Assembly (NCBI GenBank): GCA_025465155.1
Contig: JAODNJ010000070.1
Coordinates: 1-64,000, forward strand
Reading direction: 5' to 3'
Source of the DNA: Frankiales bacterium
GTDB taxonomy: Bacteria > Actinomycetota > Actinomycetes > Mycobacteriales > Geodermatophilaceae
DNA: 64,000 nt
Shown: in pieces, positions 27,544-36,587 of the stretch
Layout: every line of letters begins with the position of its first letter
Position numbering within the stretch: position 1 is the stretch's first letter
Program-made: the position numbers and the translations under genes
Notes under the pieces: model-generated
Told to the model about the DNA's origin: nothing
Databases searched by the model: none
The model's input: the letters and a program-made list of their open reading frames with translations, nothing else

Positions 27544-28511
27544 CAGAAGTCGGTTCCGAAGCCGGAGTCGCCTCCGTAGTCTGCTCCGGCAGCGACCGCA
27601 TCTCCCTTTTCGTCCCACAGGTAGACGACGTCGGCGTCCGGCACCTCATCGCCCGGTGCGTCCCCCGGGATGGCCAAGAGCCGCCGCACGTCCCGCACGC
27701 ACTGCTCCAGCACCTTTCCGTCGTAGAGACGGTCTCGCACCGCTCGGCGTGCATCAGCCGGGATGTCGTCGGTGTCGCTCGCGGCTACCTCGAAGGCCAC
27801 CGGGATGGAGATCTCGGCCTTGTAGAGATCCGCGACGTCGTAGACGAACGAGAGCTCGTGCCCGCTGTGGACGAAGCCGAGCCCCGGCGAGCAGCCCAGC
27901 GCCACGATGACCGCGTGCACCACCCCGTACAGCGAGGTGTTCGCCGCCGAGAGCGCCTGGTTGACGCGGTCGCCGGACGCGAAGTCGGCGACGTCGTAAT
28001 CCCGACGTTTCCACTTCACCCCAGTACGAGCTGCGTACTCCCGGTAGATCTTCCGGACCCGCGCCCCCTCCCGCCCACGCAGCTGCTGCATGGTGAGTGC
28101 CTCGACGTCCTCGTCGGCGAATCGCATTGCGTACATCTGCCGGGCTACGGCGAGCCGGGAACGCTTGTTCGTCACCAGCTCCGCCTGGGCTTCTAGCAGT
28201 CGTGACGACTTCGCCAGCGAGCGGCCGTGTGCGTAGCAGCGGACGCCCCGCTCCCCCACCCACACCGCCGTTGCCCCGCTCTGTCCCAACAGCACCATCG
28301 CCTGGTGGCTGACGTTGGTCCCAGGGCCCAGCAGCAGCGCACCCAGTCCGGCCGCTGGGATGTGCATGGTTCCGCGCTCGTCGGTGGCGGTGACCGCGTT
28401 CGCGTCCCGGTGGACGATGCAACGCTCCACGTACACGAACGACAGCCGGTCCTCGGCGCGCACCAGCTCAGGAAGGGAGGGCGGCGGCGGTCCAGGGACC
28501 TTCCGGCTCAT
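27543..28511 (-). CDS. cas1: Cas1e, CRISPR integrase
   Basis: 322 residues from the ATG giving MSRKVPGPPPPSLPELVRAE, chosen because it overlaps the cas6e stop by four bases. Metal-binding residues are visible: Glu in LRGREGARVRKIY, and His and Asp in SGHELSFVYDVADLYK. The N-terminal beta domain contains RLSFVYVERCIVHRD. It catalyses insertion of new spacers at the leader end of the adjacent array. All catalytic residues look intact, so adaptation should be functional. Confidence 0.97.
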   Translation of the reverse strand: MSRKVPGPPPPSLPELVRAEDRLSFVYVERCIVHRDANAVTATDERGTMHIPAAGLGALLLGPGTNVSHQAMVLLGQSGATAVWVGERGVRCYAHGRSLAKSSRLLEAQAELVTNKRSRLAVARQMYAMRFADEDVEALTMQQLRGREGARVRKIYREYAARTGVKWKRRDYDVADFASGDRVNQALSAANTSLYGVVHAVIVALGCSPGLGFVHSGHELSFVYDVADLYKAEISIPVAFEVAASDTDDIPADARRAVRDRLYDGKVLEQCVRDVRRLLAIPGDAPGDEVPDADVVYLWDEKGDAVAAGADYGGDSGFGTDF

Positions 28512-29188
28512 GCCGTCACCGGCGCGAGCGTGAGCAGACCACAGCCGTATGCCTTCGCTGATCCGAGGCCAGCGGTCAACGTCGTCCGCAAGGCATCCGG
28601 GTCGGCGACCACGAGCTGCCCCTCGAACGTCGCCCGCGACAGGGTCACCGTCGCGTCCTGCCGGCGAAACCGATCCACCGTCCGGTTCCGGATAACGAGC
28701 CCGTGTTCCGGCCGCTCTTCTCCGTCCGGCCCGGGCACGGGAGGAAGCTCGAAACCGGCCGGCTGCGCACGGTTCACCAGCCACTGTTGCTGCTGGGCCA
28801 CCGTGACGTGTCCGAACCGCTGGGACGGCGCCCCGTCCTTAAGCGGTCGGGAACGGGTGGGGTTCGCGGTGAGCCGGAAGGCCCATCGTTGTCCGAGGGC
28901 CAATCGGTCGAGCAACGGTGCGTAGTCGCGGCTCTCCCAGGTCTGGAGTGTCGGCCAGCCGGCCTGCTCGATCAGGTGGGTGAAGTCCGGCTGCTCCGGA
29001 GACACGACGTACAGCAGCGTCTCGCCGTCGCCGGGGTCGAGCCGCCACAGGACCCGTTCCGTGGTGCGGTCGGCGAGCCGACCGGGGAATGACGCGAGGA
29101 CGGCGGCGTGCATCGACTGCGGCGACCCGAGCACCTCTCTTGCGGCTCGGCGTGCGGGATTCAGCTTCACACGGCTCAGGTAGGTCAC
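28508..29188 (-). CDS. cas6e: Cas6e (Cse3), crRNA-processing endoribonuclease
   Basis: 226 residues starting at a GTG (VTYLSRVKLNPARRAAREVL) that overlaps the cas5e stop as GTGA. The protein has the tandem ferredoxin fold of the family, with the probable catalytic His28 in SPQSMHAAVLASFPG and a C-terminal glycine-rich loop LGSAKAYGCGLLTLAPV. It cuts the repeat 3' of the hairpin, leaving the 8-nt handle GUGAGCCC on each crRNA, and remains bound as a Cascade subunit. Confidence 0.96.
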   Translation of the reverse strand: MTYLSRVKLNPARRAAREVLGSPQSMHAAVLASFPGRLADRTTERVLWRLDPGDGETLLYVVSPEQPDFTHLIEQAGWPTLQTWESRDYAPLLDRLALGQRWAFRLTANPTRSRPLKDGAPSQRFGHVTVAQQQQWLVNRAQPAGFELPPVPGPDGEERPEHGLVIRNRTVDRFRRQDATVTLSRATFEGQLVVADPDALRTTLTAGLGSAKAYGCGLLTLAPVTA

Positions 29189-29892
29189 CAGGCCGCCATG
29201 GGGTCGTGCGTGTCCTGCGAGATCGCGCGAGCGCCGTTCGAGTGCACCTGCACGCTGGCGTAGCGGACGGTGCGCCAGCCGTACTCCCGGCGCTGCGGGT
29301 CGAAGCTGATCGGCTGATCCCGGACCGTCACCGCCTTGGCCGTGCCGGGCAGACAGTCGATGACCGTCTCTACGTGCACCTCTGCGAGCGTCGCAACGGC
29401 CGAGCTGCGCCGGTACCAGGCCTGGGCGGCCCAGGGCTCGGACGCCAACGCCTCCTCGACGGTGCCGTCCACCACCTTCGGCACCAGCGGTCGGGAGGGT
29501 GGGCACGAGCGTCGGCCTAGGTACAGCGGGAACGTCGGACGGCGCAGCGCCTCGGCCAGGCCGTCGAGCAGTCCCGTGTCCCCCTCGACCGCCGCCACGA
29601 ACACCGCGTCGGCGAGGTAGAAGCGGTAGCTCAGCGGCATGGTCTGCTTGCCGTCGAGGCTGCGGGCGGTCTGGAAGTCGCGGACCAGACGCCCGGGCTG
29701 GTCGATCCGCACGCCAAAACGCAGCTGGGCCAGGTCCTCCAGGGAGTCGGTGCGTCGGCGACCCTGGGCGGCCGCCAGTAGGCCCAGCACGCCGCTCTTG
29801 GTCGGGGCGGACTCGGTTCCCCGTCGGACGAAGCGGGATGACGTCCCCCAGGCCTGCAGCGGGCCGGTGAGTGTGAGCACCAGGGCGCTCAT
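29185..29892 (-). CDS. cas5e: Cas5e (CasD), Cascade handle-binding subunit
   Basis: 235 residues. The N-terminus MSALVLTLTGPLQAWGTSSR, the following RRGTESAPTKSGVLGLLAAA and the C-terminal REYGWRTVRYASVQV are diagnostic of Cas5e, which caps the 5' handle of crRNA and contacts Cas8e. The ATG shares four bases with the cas7e stop. Length matches the family. Confidence 0.96.
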   Translation of the reverse strand: MSALVLTLTGPLQAWGTSSRFVRRGTESAPTKSGVLGLLAAAQGRRRTDSLEDLAQLRFGVRIDQPGRLVRDFQTARSLDGKQTMPLSYRFYLADAVFVAAVEGDTGLLDGLAEALRRPTFPLYLGRRSCPPSRPLVPKVVDGTVEEALASEPWAAQAWYRRSSAVATLAEVHVETVIDCLPGTAKAVTVRDQPISFDPQRREYGWRTVRYASVQVHSNGARAISQDTHDPMAAW

Positions 29893-31016
29893 GCCACGAC
29901 CGCGGCGCCCTCGGCGGTCAGCCGGGAGGCCACCAGCTCGCCGACCGCGGGGAGGACGTCCGGCCACGGGCACCGCTCCCCCAGCTCGGCCAAACCGTGG
30001 GCGGCCGGGCCGGCGACGAAGGTGGCGACCGGCTGCAGCCCGTAGGCGGCGGCCAGCTCCCCGGCGTGTGACGCCATCCGCTGGACCGCCTTGCGCACCC
30101 GGCCGTCTGCGCTGACGATCGCTTCCTCGAAGGCGCCAACGTAGCTGACGGGCTGGTCGTCGCGGACCTGGACCAGGATCGCGTCGGGCAGGGTGCGGTT
30201 GGCGAAGGTGTTCTGCTTGCCGGTCGGCATGCTGGTCACGAAACTATCGAGGAACACCTCGACCGCCCGGCGGACGGCATCCCGGTCACCGAGGTTCCGG
30301 GCCAGGCAACCCAGGTCGATCGTCGCGTACCGGTAGAGGGTGGAGGAGTTGAACTCCACCGTGCCGATCATCCCGGCGCCCGCGTCCTCCTCCTCGTCGG
30401 CCGCTTTGTGGTCGTCGACGGCAGTGAAGTAGTCCGACTCGTCCTCGACCGCGTGCACGCTCAACGCGTGCGCCACCTGGCAGGCCGCGTCGACGTTGAG
30501 GTCGGTCTGGTCGGCGACCATCCGGCCGAACAGGGCGATGTCGACCGAGTGCTCCCGGTCCGCGAGCTTCTTGACGTCGGTTGCGTAGTTGCCTTCGTCG
30601 CCGGCGGCCAGCGCGGCCTCAGCCAAGTTTTCGATCTGCCGGCGAGAGAGGAAGTAGAGGAACTCGGACTCCTTGGGCGCTTCGGGCTTCGCACGGGCCG
30701 CCTTTAACTTCACGCCGACCTTCCCGAGCACCTGCTCGGCCAAGGTGGTCGATCTTGATCCATCCACCGACGGATCGATCCGGTGGATCTCGTCGGCGAT
30801 CAACTCGACGACCCGGCGGCTGCGGACGCCGAGGCTGCTCGGGTCCAACTGGTCGGCGAAGGCCTTACGCGCCGCCCTTTTCCAGGCCTGGCTGGACACC
30901 CGAGCCCGTCGGACGCCACCGAAGAACGCCGTCTTGGGGCTGCCGGTGTCGTCCCGGTTGAGGTTGCTCGGCGGCACGGTCTGCAGCACGTGGACGTCGA
31001 TGTAGGTGCGTGTCAC
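29889..31016 (-). CDS. cas7e: Cas7e (CasC/Cse4), Cascade backbone subunit
   Basis: 375 residues, the standard size. MTRTYIDVHVLQTVPPSNLN, DDTGSPKTAFFGGVRRARVS and SSQAWKRAARKAF are hallmark segments, and the thumb-like region GMIGTVEFNSSTLYRYATI is present. Six copies of this RRM-fold subunit coat the spacer part of the crRNA. The start overlaps the cse2 stop by four bases. Confidence 0.97.
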   Translation of the reverse strand: MTRTYIDVHVLQTVPPSNLNRDDTGSPKTAFFGGVRRARVSSQAWKRAARKAFADQLDPSSLGVRSRRVVELIADEIHRIDPSVDGSRSTTLAEQVLGKVGVKLKAARAKPEAPKESEFLYFLSRRQIENLAEAALAAGDEGNYATDVKKLADREHSVDIALFGRMVADQTDLNVDAACQVAHALSVHAVEDESDYFTAVDDHKAADEEEDAGAGMIGTVEFNSSTLYRYATIDLGCLARNLGDRDAVRRAVEVFLDSFVTSMPTGKQNTFANRTLPDAILVQVRDDQPVSYVGAFEEAIVSADGRVRKAVQRMASHAGELAAAYGLQPVATFVAGPAAHGLAELGERCPWPDVLPAVGELVASRLTAEGAAVVA

Positions 31017-31690
31017 GCGGTCTCCTTCGGATTGGTCGAGGGGTCGGTTCGTGCGGCGGCAGAGGACCCGGCGGCGTCTGCCTGCCGCGCCCGGTGGTAC
31101 TCGCGTCCCCAGCGCAAGCGCACACCCGCGGCGGCGGCCGGGTCCTGGAGCATGGCGAGGTCGTCGGCCAGTCGGCCGTAGTCGAGCGGGACGTCGGCCG
31201 AGCGGAGCTGGCGCACGAGCCCTCGCGCGTGCTCCATCAGCTCGGCGAACGTGTTCGCCGAGCCGAGCGCTTCGAACCGGCGCCGCACCGCATTCTCGTT
31301 GCTTCTGTCCGGGAGAACGAGTGCCCGCACCGACCGGCCCAGCCCGTAGCCGGCACGGTGCATCGATGCGGTCTGCGACTGCTGGTGGATCGCGTACAGC
31401 GTGAGGGCGGCGTGGGCGGCGCGCTCCTCGTCGGTCGGCTCGTCGGACGTTCCCGAGGGAACGTCGAGACCGGCCACCGTCAGCTCCCAGACCCGCGGGT
31501 CACTGCCGGGCGATGCCGTGCTGGCCCGACGCAGGGCGGCCAGATCGGACACGCCCGAGGATTCATTGCGGCGGTACCGCCCCTGCAGGTCCCGCACCCG
31601 ATCGTCGACCAAGGTCCCGAGTCGGCGCAGGGGAACCCGCCGACCCCCGGCCGGGCCATCGGGTGCCCTTGTCGTTCCGTCGGCGCTCAC
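31013..31690 (-). CDS. cse2: Cse2 (CasB), Cascade small subunit
   Basis: 225 residues from a GTG (VSADGTTRAPDGPAG) overlapping the cas8e stop as GTGA; the longer open frame upstream only reads cas8e in another frame. Helical body with HAALTLYAIHQQSQTASMHR, VRRRFEALGSANTFAELMEH and GLVRQLRSADVPLDYGRLA, typical of Cse2. A dimer stabilises the R-loop. About 45 residues longer than E. coli Cse2, mainly at both ends. Confidence 0.95.
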   Translation of the reverse strand: MSADGTTRAPDGPAGGRRVPLRRLGTLVDDRVRDLQGRYRRNESSGVSDLAALRRASTASPGSDPRVWELTVAGLDVPSGTSDEPTDEERAAHAALTLYAIHQQSQTASMHRAGYGLGRSVRALVLPDRSNENAVRRRFEALGSANTFAELMEHARGLVRQLRSADVPLDYGRLADDLAMLQDPAAAAGVRLRWGREYHRARQADAAGSSAAARTDPSTNPKETA

Positions 31691-33342
31691 ACCGGCTCCT
31701 TTGTCAGTTCCATCGGGTCCTGCTCGGTGGGCGCGAAGGCCCGAGGGACCGCCTTGACCAGGGCGGTGGAGAAGAAGACGTCGGCCAGTGCCGAATCCAG
31801 GTGGCGCTGGTTGACCAGCCGCCCGCGCCAGGCAGCCGGACCACTGCTCTGCAGCAGCTCGTCGGCGAGCCCGCGGACGACCCGCCGCACCTGCCGGTGC
31901 CAGCGCTCCTCGACCTCGACCAGGTCGCTGTCCGGCCCCAGCCCCGCCACCCACTGCCGGAACGGGGCGTCCAGCGCGGCGAAGCCCTGTTCTCTCGCTC
32001 GGTCCGCGGCACCGGTGCCGTCGCCACCGCCGGCCTCCTGGAGGTTCCTGGCGAGCCCGCCGAGCGCTCGGACCGACGCCTCAGCCGCACTCACGGCGTC
32101 CACCGCCGTCAGCCCCAAGGCGCGGTGCTCGGACCGGAGGACGGCGAGGGACAGCGACAGCTCGTCGTCGATCAGCTCGTCGACCACCGAGTTGTTGCTG
32201 CCATAGATGACGCCGACCGCCCGGGTGCGCAGCACGTAGGTCGACGGCACCAGGCGGTGCACCTGCAGTACAGCCAGCCACTCGCTCACCGCCGGCGGCA
32301 GGGTGTCGGCGCCGGAGGACCGCTGGGCCGTCCCCGTCGGAAGCAGCGCGGCGAGACCGCGCCAGAATGCCCGGTCGACCTGATGCTCGCGCGGCATATA
32401 GACCAGTGGGCGGCCGAGCTTCTTGGCCTGCGCCTGGCTCTTCCGCCAGGCGGTCATCGGCTCGAAGGTGAAGGCGTCCTGCACCGCCAGGGGGTCGCCG
32501 TTGGCGATCAGCACGCCGGTGACGTGACGGTCACCTGCTTGGAGGCGCAGCCGGCGGCTGGGCCAGGTGTAGAGGTCTGCGGGTCCGTGCGGCGACGTGC
32601 TCTCCCGCTCCACGGTCGCGGTGAGTGGCGGCCGCTCCCAGACCGGGAGGTCCTCGTCCGGCTCGGTCCAGCTGAGCCCGAGCACTTCTTCCCGGTAGGG
32701 CAGCAGATTGACCAGCAGGGTGTCGCGCAGCGTCGGCCCCTGCACCAGCACGCCGCCGAGGTTTCCCGCCCAGGCGATGCCGATTGGGTAGCCCTTGCCG
32801 CCCTTCACCCGGGGATCCCCGACGGCACCGGACTTGATGCCGGAGGGATCGAAGGCGTGCGCGTGCACCAGCCAGCGCGCCGCCTCGGCGAAGCCGATCC
32901 CCCGCAAGGCCCGGCCGGCCCGGGTGGTGAAGTACGGGTGCCCGTTGGGCACGTCGGCGATCAGCTTCTCCAGCCCGGAGAACTCGCCCTTCGCCGTGGC
33001 AAGATCCGCCACCTGGAGGAACGGCGCATCGGCGGAGAACAGGTCGAAGCGGTGCCGCCAGCGGTCGAGATATCGGGCGACGGCATCCACCGGCAGACCA
33101 GGCTCGTTCCAGAGTCCGGCCCAGTCGGTCCGGTTTTCCGGTCCTTCCACGGCTCGGTGCAGAATCGCCAGCAGCAGCCGGGTCAGCGCGAAACCGTGGG
33201 TGGGCAGCTCACCGCCGATCGAGACCAGCTCGTCGGCGCGGGCGAACACGTCGATCGGGTTCAGCTCGTGTACGACGCCGTCGAGCCCGAGTGCCAGGAT
33301 CCATGGCTCGACGGTCAGGTCGAAGTGGGGCAGATCGGTCAT
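31687..33342 (-). CDS. cas8e: Cas8e (Cse1/CasA), Cascade large subunit
   Basis: 551 residues. The start MTDLPHFDLTVEPWILALGL overlaps the cas3 stop by four bases. The segments THGFALTRLLLAILHRAVEG and DLFSADAPFLQVADL and the glycine loop GIAWAGNLGGVLVQG match the Cse1 family. This subunit recognises the PAM and recruits Cas3. A C-terminal four-helix region (about residue 400 onward) is present. No frame damage. Confidence 0.96.
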   Translation of the reverse strand: MTDLPHFDLTVEPWILALGLDGVVHELNPIDVFARADELVSIGGELPTHGFALTRLLLAILHRAVEGPENRTDWAGLWNEPGLPVDAVARYLDRWRHRFDLFSADAPFLQVADLATAKGEFSGLEKLIADVPNGHPYFTTRAGRALRGIGFAEAARWLVHAHAFDPSGIKSGAVGDPRVKGGKGYPIGIAWAGNLGGVLVQGPTLRDTLLVNLLPYREEVLGLSWTEPDEDLPVWERPPLTATVERESTSPHGPADLYTWPSRRLRLQAGDRHVTGVLIANGDPLAVQDAFTFEPMTAWRKSQAQAKKLGRPLVYMPREHQVDRAFWRGLAALLPTGTAQRSSGADTLPPAVSEWLAVLQVHRLVPSTYVLRTRAVGVIYGSNNSVVDELIDDELSLSLAVLRSEHRALGLTAVDAVSAAEASVRALGGLARNLQEAGGGDGTGAADRAREQGFAALDAPFRQWVAGLGPDSDLVEVEERWHRQVRRVVRGLADELLQSSGPAAWRGRLVNQRHLDSALADVFFSTALVKAVPRAFAPTEQDPMELTKEPV

Positions 33343-36167
33343 GGGCGCTGCAGCTCCAGGCCGTGCTCGCGGGTGTAGTGCAGGTCGCGGCCGGCCACCC
33401 GGGCCCGGCCGTCGGTGTCCAGGACGAGCACGAGCTGGCCGGCGAGCAGCGGTGAGCATTGCCAGGCCGCGACCCAGCACTGCGACTCCAGGTCGGTGAT
33501 CGTGGCGTCGATGACGCCGGGGGCCGACAGCGATGGGGGCAGGCGCAGCGCGCACGAGGCCATCAGTCGTGCCTGCCTGCCGCGGATTTCGAGGTTGGTG
33601 TCCAGCAACTCTCGCTCCTTCGTCACCCAGGGCGGTACGACCAACCCATCGACGTCGCGGACGACGACGAGCACCTCCAGGCTCATCGCGCCGTCGCGGA
33701 CCTGGGCCTCTCCGCCGGGTCCGTCGTCGGCCTCGCCGATCCCGGCCTGCACCCAGTCGAGCAGCGGCCCCGAGCTGCGATCCACAGTGCCTAGGCGGAA
33801 GGTCGCCGCTCGGTGACGGGCCTCGTCGGCATGCTGGACGGCGACGACGTGGGCCTCGGCCAGGGCGGGCTGCCAGTCGGCCGGCCCGACGGCACCGTCG
33901 CCGTAGGCGACCTGCACGAGCGGCGCGATGCCATCGGGCAGCACCACCGGCGCTTCGTCGTCCAGGTGCGGCCGAAGAACGGCGAGCCCGCGCAGCAGCG
34001 CCTCCTCCTCGTAGACCAGTCGAGAACCCCGGACCGGCAGGGGTGGCGTCGTGCTCCAGTCGACACCGGTGAGCACGCAGCGCGGCTGACGGACACCCGC
34101 CGGCCGTGAGCGCTCGTGCCGGTGCAGACGGCCCATCCGCTGCAGCAGGAGGTCGACCGGGGCCAGGTCGGTGACCAGCAGGTCGAAGTCGACGTCCAGC
34201 GACTGCTCGACGACCTGGGAGCCGACCACGATGTGCTTGCGCGGTCGTTCTCCCTCCCGCCCGAACCGGCGCAGGAGGTCGGCGTCGTTGGCCGCCCGGT
34301 CGACGGCGAGGAAGCGGGCGTGCGTCACCGTGACTGCGGCTTCGCCGAACCGCTCGGCAAAGAAGCGGCCGGTCTCCTGCACCCGAGTGACGGTGTTCCG
34401 GACGACGAGCGCGCAGCCGCCCTCGGTCAGCGCCTCCTCCAGCATCGCCGCCAGCGTGTCGAGGTCGTCGTCAAGGCGCTCCAACCGGACCTCGCTACGT
34501 CGTCCGGACGCCGGCATCGGGAGCCGGACCACCTCATCGAGCCCCGAGGTCGCGGTGAGCAGCGGGTAGTCGACGGCACCGACGGCGGCCTGCCTCGGCT
34601 GCTTGCGGCCGGCCGGCGCCGCCTTGCCCTCGCGGTAGGCGGTGACCATCTCCTCGCGCCGCCGGGCCGGAAGGGTCGCCGAGAGCAGCACGACCGGTAC
34701 GCCGTAGGCGCCGAGCCAGTGCAACGCCCGATCGAGGTAGGAGGACATGTAGGCGTCGTAGGCGTGCACCTCGTCGATGACGACGACCTTCGACGCCAGC
34801 GCCAAGTGCCGGAGCATCAGATGCCTGCTCTTCAGCGCCGCGAACAGCGCCTGGTCGACGGTGCCGATGACGAACGAGGCGAGCACGCCCTTCTTCCGCC
34901 CCTGCAACCACTCGTGGACGACCGTCGTCAGTGCCAGCCGGGGAGCGAAGCCGGCGGCCTCGGTGCGCCGGCCGGGTCGGGCACCCCCTTCGTCGTCCGG
35001 CGCGATGGCCACGACCCGCGCCTCGCGCATCAGCCCCTGATACTCGTCGTTGAGCGAGGCCTTGCCATGCGCGAGGAAAACCGTCCGCGCTTCACCGGCC
35101 GGTAGCGCGTCCATCCAGTCGCGGACGCGCCCGAACATCGCGTCGGTGGTGGCCTGGGTCGGGAGCGCGATGAAGCACCCGCCGGCGCCGGTGCGCTCGG
35201 CAAGGATCTCAGCGGCGAGCAGGGCAGCCTCAGTCTTGCCCTCCCCCATCGGCGCCTCGATCACCATCAGGCCCGGCTCGTCCAGGGACGCCGCCGCCTC
35301 GACCGCGCGGGCCTGAACCGGTCGGGCCGCACCCGAGAAGCCAAAGCGCCGGTCGACCAGCTCGTCGACATCGGTGCCCCCCAGTTCGGAGCGCCACGGA
35401 CTCGGGAAGTTGAGGTCTCTCCACGCCCGGTTGAGGCGGGCCTGCGTGTTCTCAGTCCGGGTGTAGGGGAAGAGGTCGGCGTTGCTGGCGATCCAGTCGG
35501 CCACGATGACGACGGCGGTCAGCAGCACCTGCGCCGGCTGCGACGGGAGGACCACGCGGGCGAGGTCGCCGTCCTGGAGAAAACGCGCCTGGCGGTCGAG
35601 GTACTCGTCCTGTACCTCGGTCCAGCGGCCCGCCCCGATCAGCGGCGTTCGGAAAGGCGCGTCGAGCACCTGCTGGAACGTCGGGGCGACGCCGTGGTGA
35701 CCGCCCACGACGACGGCAAGCCGATGCGCATCGACGTCGGCCCAGCCGTGCCGCGCGTCGAGCCAGCGCACCAGGCAGACGTGTCCGGCCAGCTCGTGCC
35801 GGAGCTCGCGCCGGTTGGCGTAGGGCCCCTTCACCGGCAGTCCGGCGCGGGTCATCTCCGCGGCGAGCGGTTGGCACTGGAACGCGAAGACCGGCGTCGC
35901 CTTCCCGACGTCGTGAACGCCTGCCAACCAGACAGCGAGCCTTCTCGCGCGAGCCTCATCGCCGTCGACGGCCGCGGCGATCACCCGTCGCACGGACGCC
36001 GGCAGCCACTCGTCCCAGAGCCTCCCGGCGACCGCGGCGGTGTCGTCGAGATGCCGCCACAGCGGCATCCACTCCGGCATATCACGTTGATCGTCGCGGT
36101 CGTAGAGGGTCTTGGCCCAGACCGATTGCGCAGCAGCGCTCAACGGAACTTGGACGTCGTCGTCCAT
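33339..36167 (-). CDS. cas3: Cas3, HD nuclease-helicase of type I-E
   Basis: 942 residues from the ATG at 36165-36167 (MDDDVQVPLSAAAQ). The N-terminal HD domain has H39 in WRHLDDTA, the HD pair in WLAGVHDVGKATPVF (residues 85-86) and VGGHHGVAP. The SF2 helicase has Walker A APMGEGKTEAA (about residue 303), the DEVH box VVIDEVHAYD (about 466), a SATLPA motif and motif VI QRMGRLHRHER. It unwinds and degrades the displaced strand after Cascade binds a target. Catalytic motifs look intact. The 50 bp upstream lead directly from the mini-CRISPR described separately. Confidence 0.96.
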   Translation of the reverse strand: MDDDVQVPLSAAAQSVWAKTLYDRDDQRDMPEWMPLWRHLDDTAAVAGRLWDEWLPASVRRVIAAAVDGDEARARRLAVWLAGVHDVGKATPVFAFQCQPLAAEMTRAGLPVKGPYANRRELRHELAGHVCLVRWLDARHGWADVDAHRLAVVVGGHHGVAPTFQQVLDAPFRTPLIGAGRWTEVQDEYLDRQARFLQDGDLARVVLPSQPAQVLLTAVVIVADWIASNADLFPYTRTENTQARLNRAWRDLNFPSPWRSELGGTDVDELVDRRFGFSGAARPVQARAVEAAASLDEPGLMVIEAPMGEGKTEAALLAAEILAERTGAGGCFIALPTQATTDAMFGRVRDWMDALPAGEARTVFLAHGKASLNDEYQGLMREARVVAIAPDDEGGARPGRRTEAAGFAPRLALTTVVHEWLQGRKKGVLASFVIGTVDQALFAALKSRHLMLRHLALASKVVVIDEVHAYDAYMSSYLDRALHWLGAYGVPVVLLSATLPARRREEMVTAYREGKAAPAGRKQPRQAAVGAVDYPLLTATSGLDEVVRLPMPASGRRSEVRLERLDDDLDTLAAMLEEALTEGGCALVVRNTVTRVQETGRFFAERFGEAAVTVTHARFLAVDRAANDADLLRRFGREGERPRKHIVVGSQVVEQSLDVDFDLLVTDLAPVDLLLQRMGRLHRHERSRPAGVRQPRCVLTGVDWSTTPPLPVRGSRLVYEEEALLRGLAVLRPHLDDEAPVVLPDGIAPLVQVAYGDGAVGPADWQPALAEAHVVAVQHADEARHRAATFRLGTVDRSSGPLLDWVQAGIGEADDGPGGEAQVRDGAMSLEVLVVVRDVDGLVVPPWVTKERELLDTNLEIRGRQARLMASCALRLPPSLSAPGVIDATITDLESQCWVAAWQCSPLLAGQLVLVLDTDGRARVAGRDLHYTREHGLELQRP

Positions 36168-36218
36168 CCAGCGCCCCCCGTCGTCACCGACGGCGAGATT
36201 GTCAGTGCTCGAACACGT

Positions 36219-36293
36219 TCCGCAACCCTGCCGCTGCAGGGAACACACATCTCCCTCGGGAAGAGAGGGCTCACCCCTGATTCCAGGGACATC
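36219..36293 (-). ncRNA. Two-repeat mini-CRISPR upstream of cas3 (CreA/CreR-like RNA candidate)
   Basis: On the minus strand two degenerate repeats flank a 20-nt spacer-like segment. Repeat 1 (36293-36267) ends in the exact crRNA handle GTGAGCCC after a hairpin CCCTG-GAAT-CAGGG. Repeat 2 (36246-36219) matches the array repeat at 18 of 29 positions and folds as CCCTGC-AGCG-GCAGGG, the same 6-bp stem and 4-base loop as the array repeat, with a compensatory C:G to T:A pair. The segment (36266-36247) begins TCTCTTCC. Cas6e could process this into a short crRNA-like RNA that Cascade could load. Known crRNA-like regulators with this layout repress cas or toxin promoters; transcription here is inferred. 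Confidence 0.6.
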
Positions 36294-36303
36294 GACACAG
36301 CCG

Positions 36304-36513
36304 CTACTTCAGGCCATCCCGGACATTCCGACGCAATCGACGTTCGCGACGGAGCAAGGAGAACCCGGGCACCTCGATTCGGATCATGGTCTCCGTCGTC
36401 GACACCTCACTGTCGGTCGAGACAGCCACCGTCGGATGGCGTCGACGCATATGCCGAGAGCCCATGTCGAGACTGTCCTCCCGTTCGCGGTCTTGCGGAA
36501 GCGGTTTCTCCAT
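36304..36513 (-). CDS. Small basic ORF ahead of the mini-CRISPR (possible CreT-like partner)
   Basis: A 69-codon frame between the IS element and the mini-CRISPR, on the same strand. Its second half contains METMIRIEV-like start sites: an internal ATG at about codon 43, preceded by CGGAGA, would give a 27-residue Arg-rich peptide (MIRIEVPGFSLLRRERRLRR, then seven more residues). A 40-codon frame starting 15 bases upstream in another phase is an alternative. No family recognised and coding is unproven; it is listed because a Cascade-guidable site lies in its presumptive promoter. Small toxins in CreTA modules are similarly short and poorly conserved. Confidence 0.3.
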   Translation of the reverse strand: MEKPLPQDREREDSLDMGSRHMRRRHPTVAVSTDSEVSTTETMIRIEVPGFSLLRRERRLRRNVRDGLK

Positions 36514-36533
36514 CAGGTAGAGAGTTCATCAAG

Positions 36534-36547
36534 CCGTCAGGAAGAGA
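36534..36547 (-). promoter_or_regulatory. Candidate target of the mini-CRISPR spacer
   Basis: Read on the minus strand the site is TCTCTTCCTGACGG. It matches the first 14 positions of the spacer-like segment except positions 9 and 12, with all eight PAM-proximal bases identical and GGC in the PAM position. It sits 21-34 bp upstream of the ATG of the small ORF, where Cascade binding would block a promoter. Confidence 0.5.
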
Positions 36548-36587
36548 GCCCGTCCCCTGCGCTTGGCCCCTGTCGGGACGACAACAG

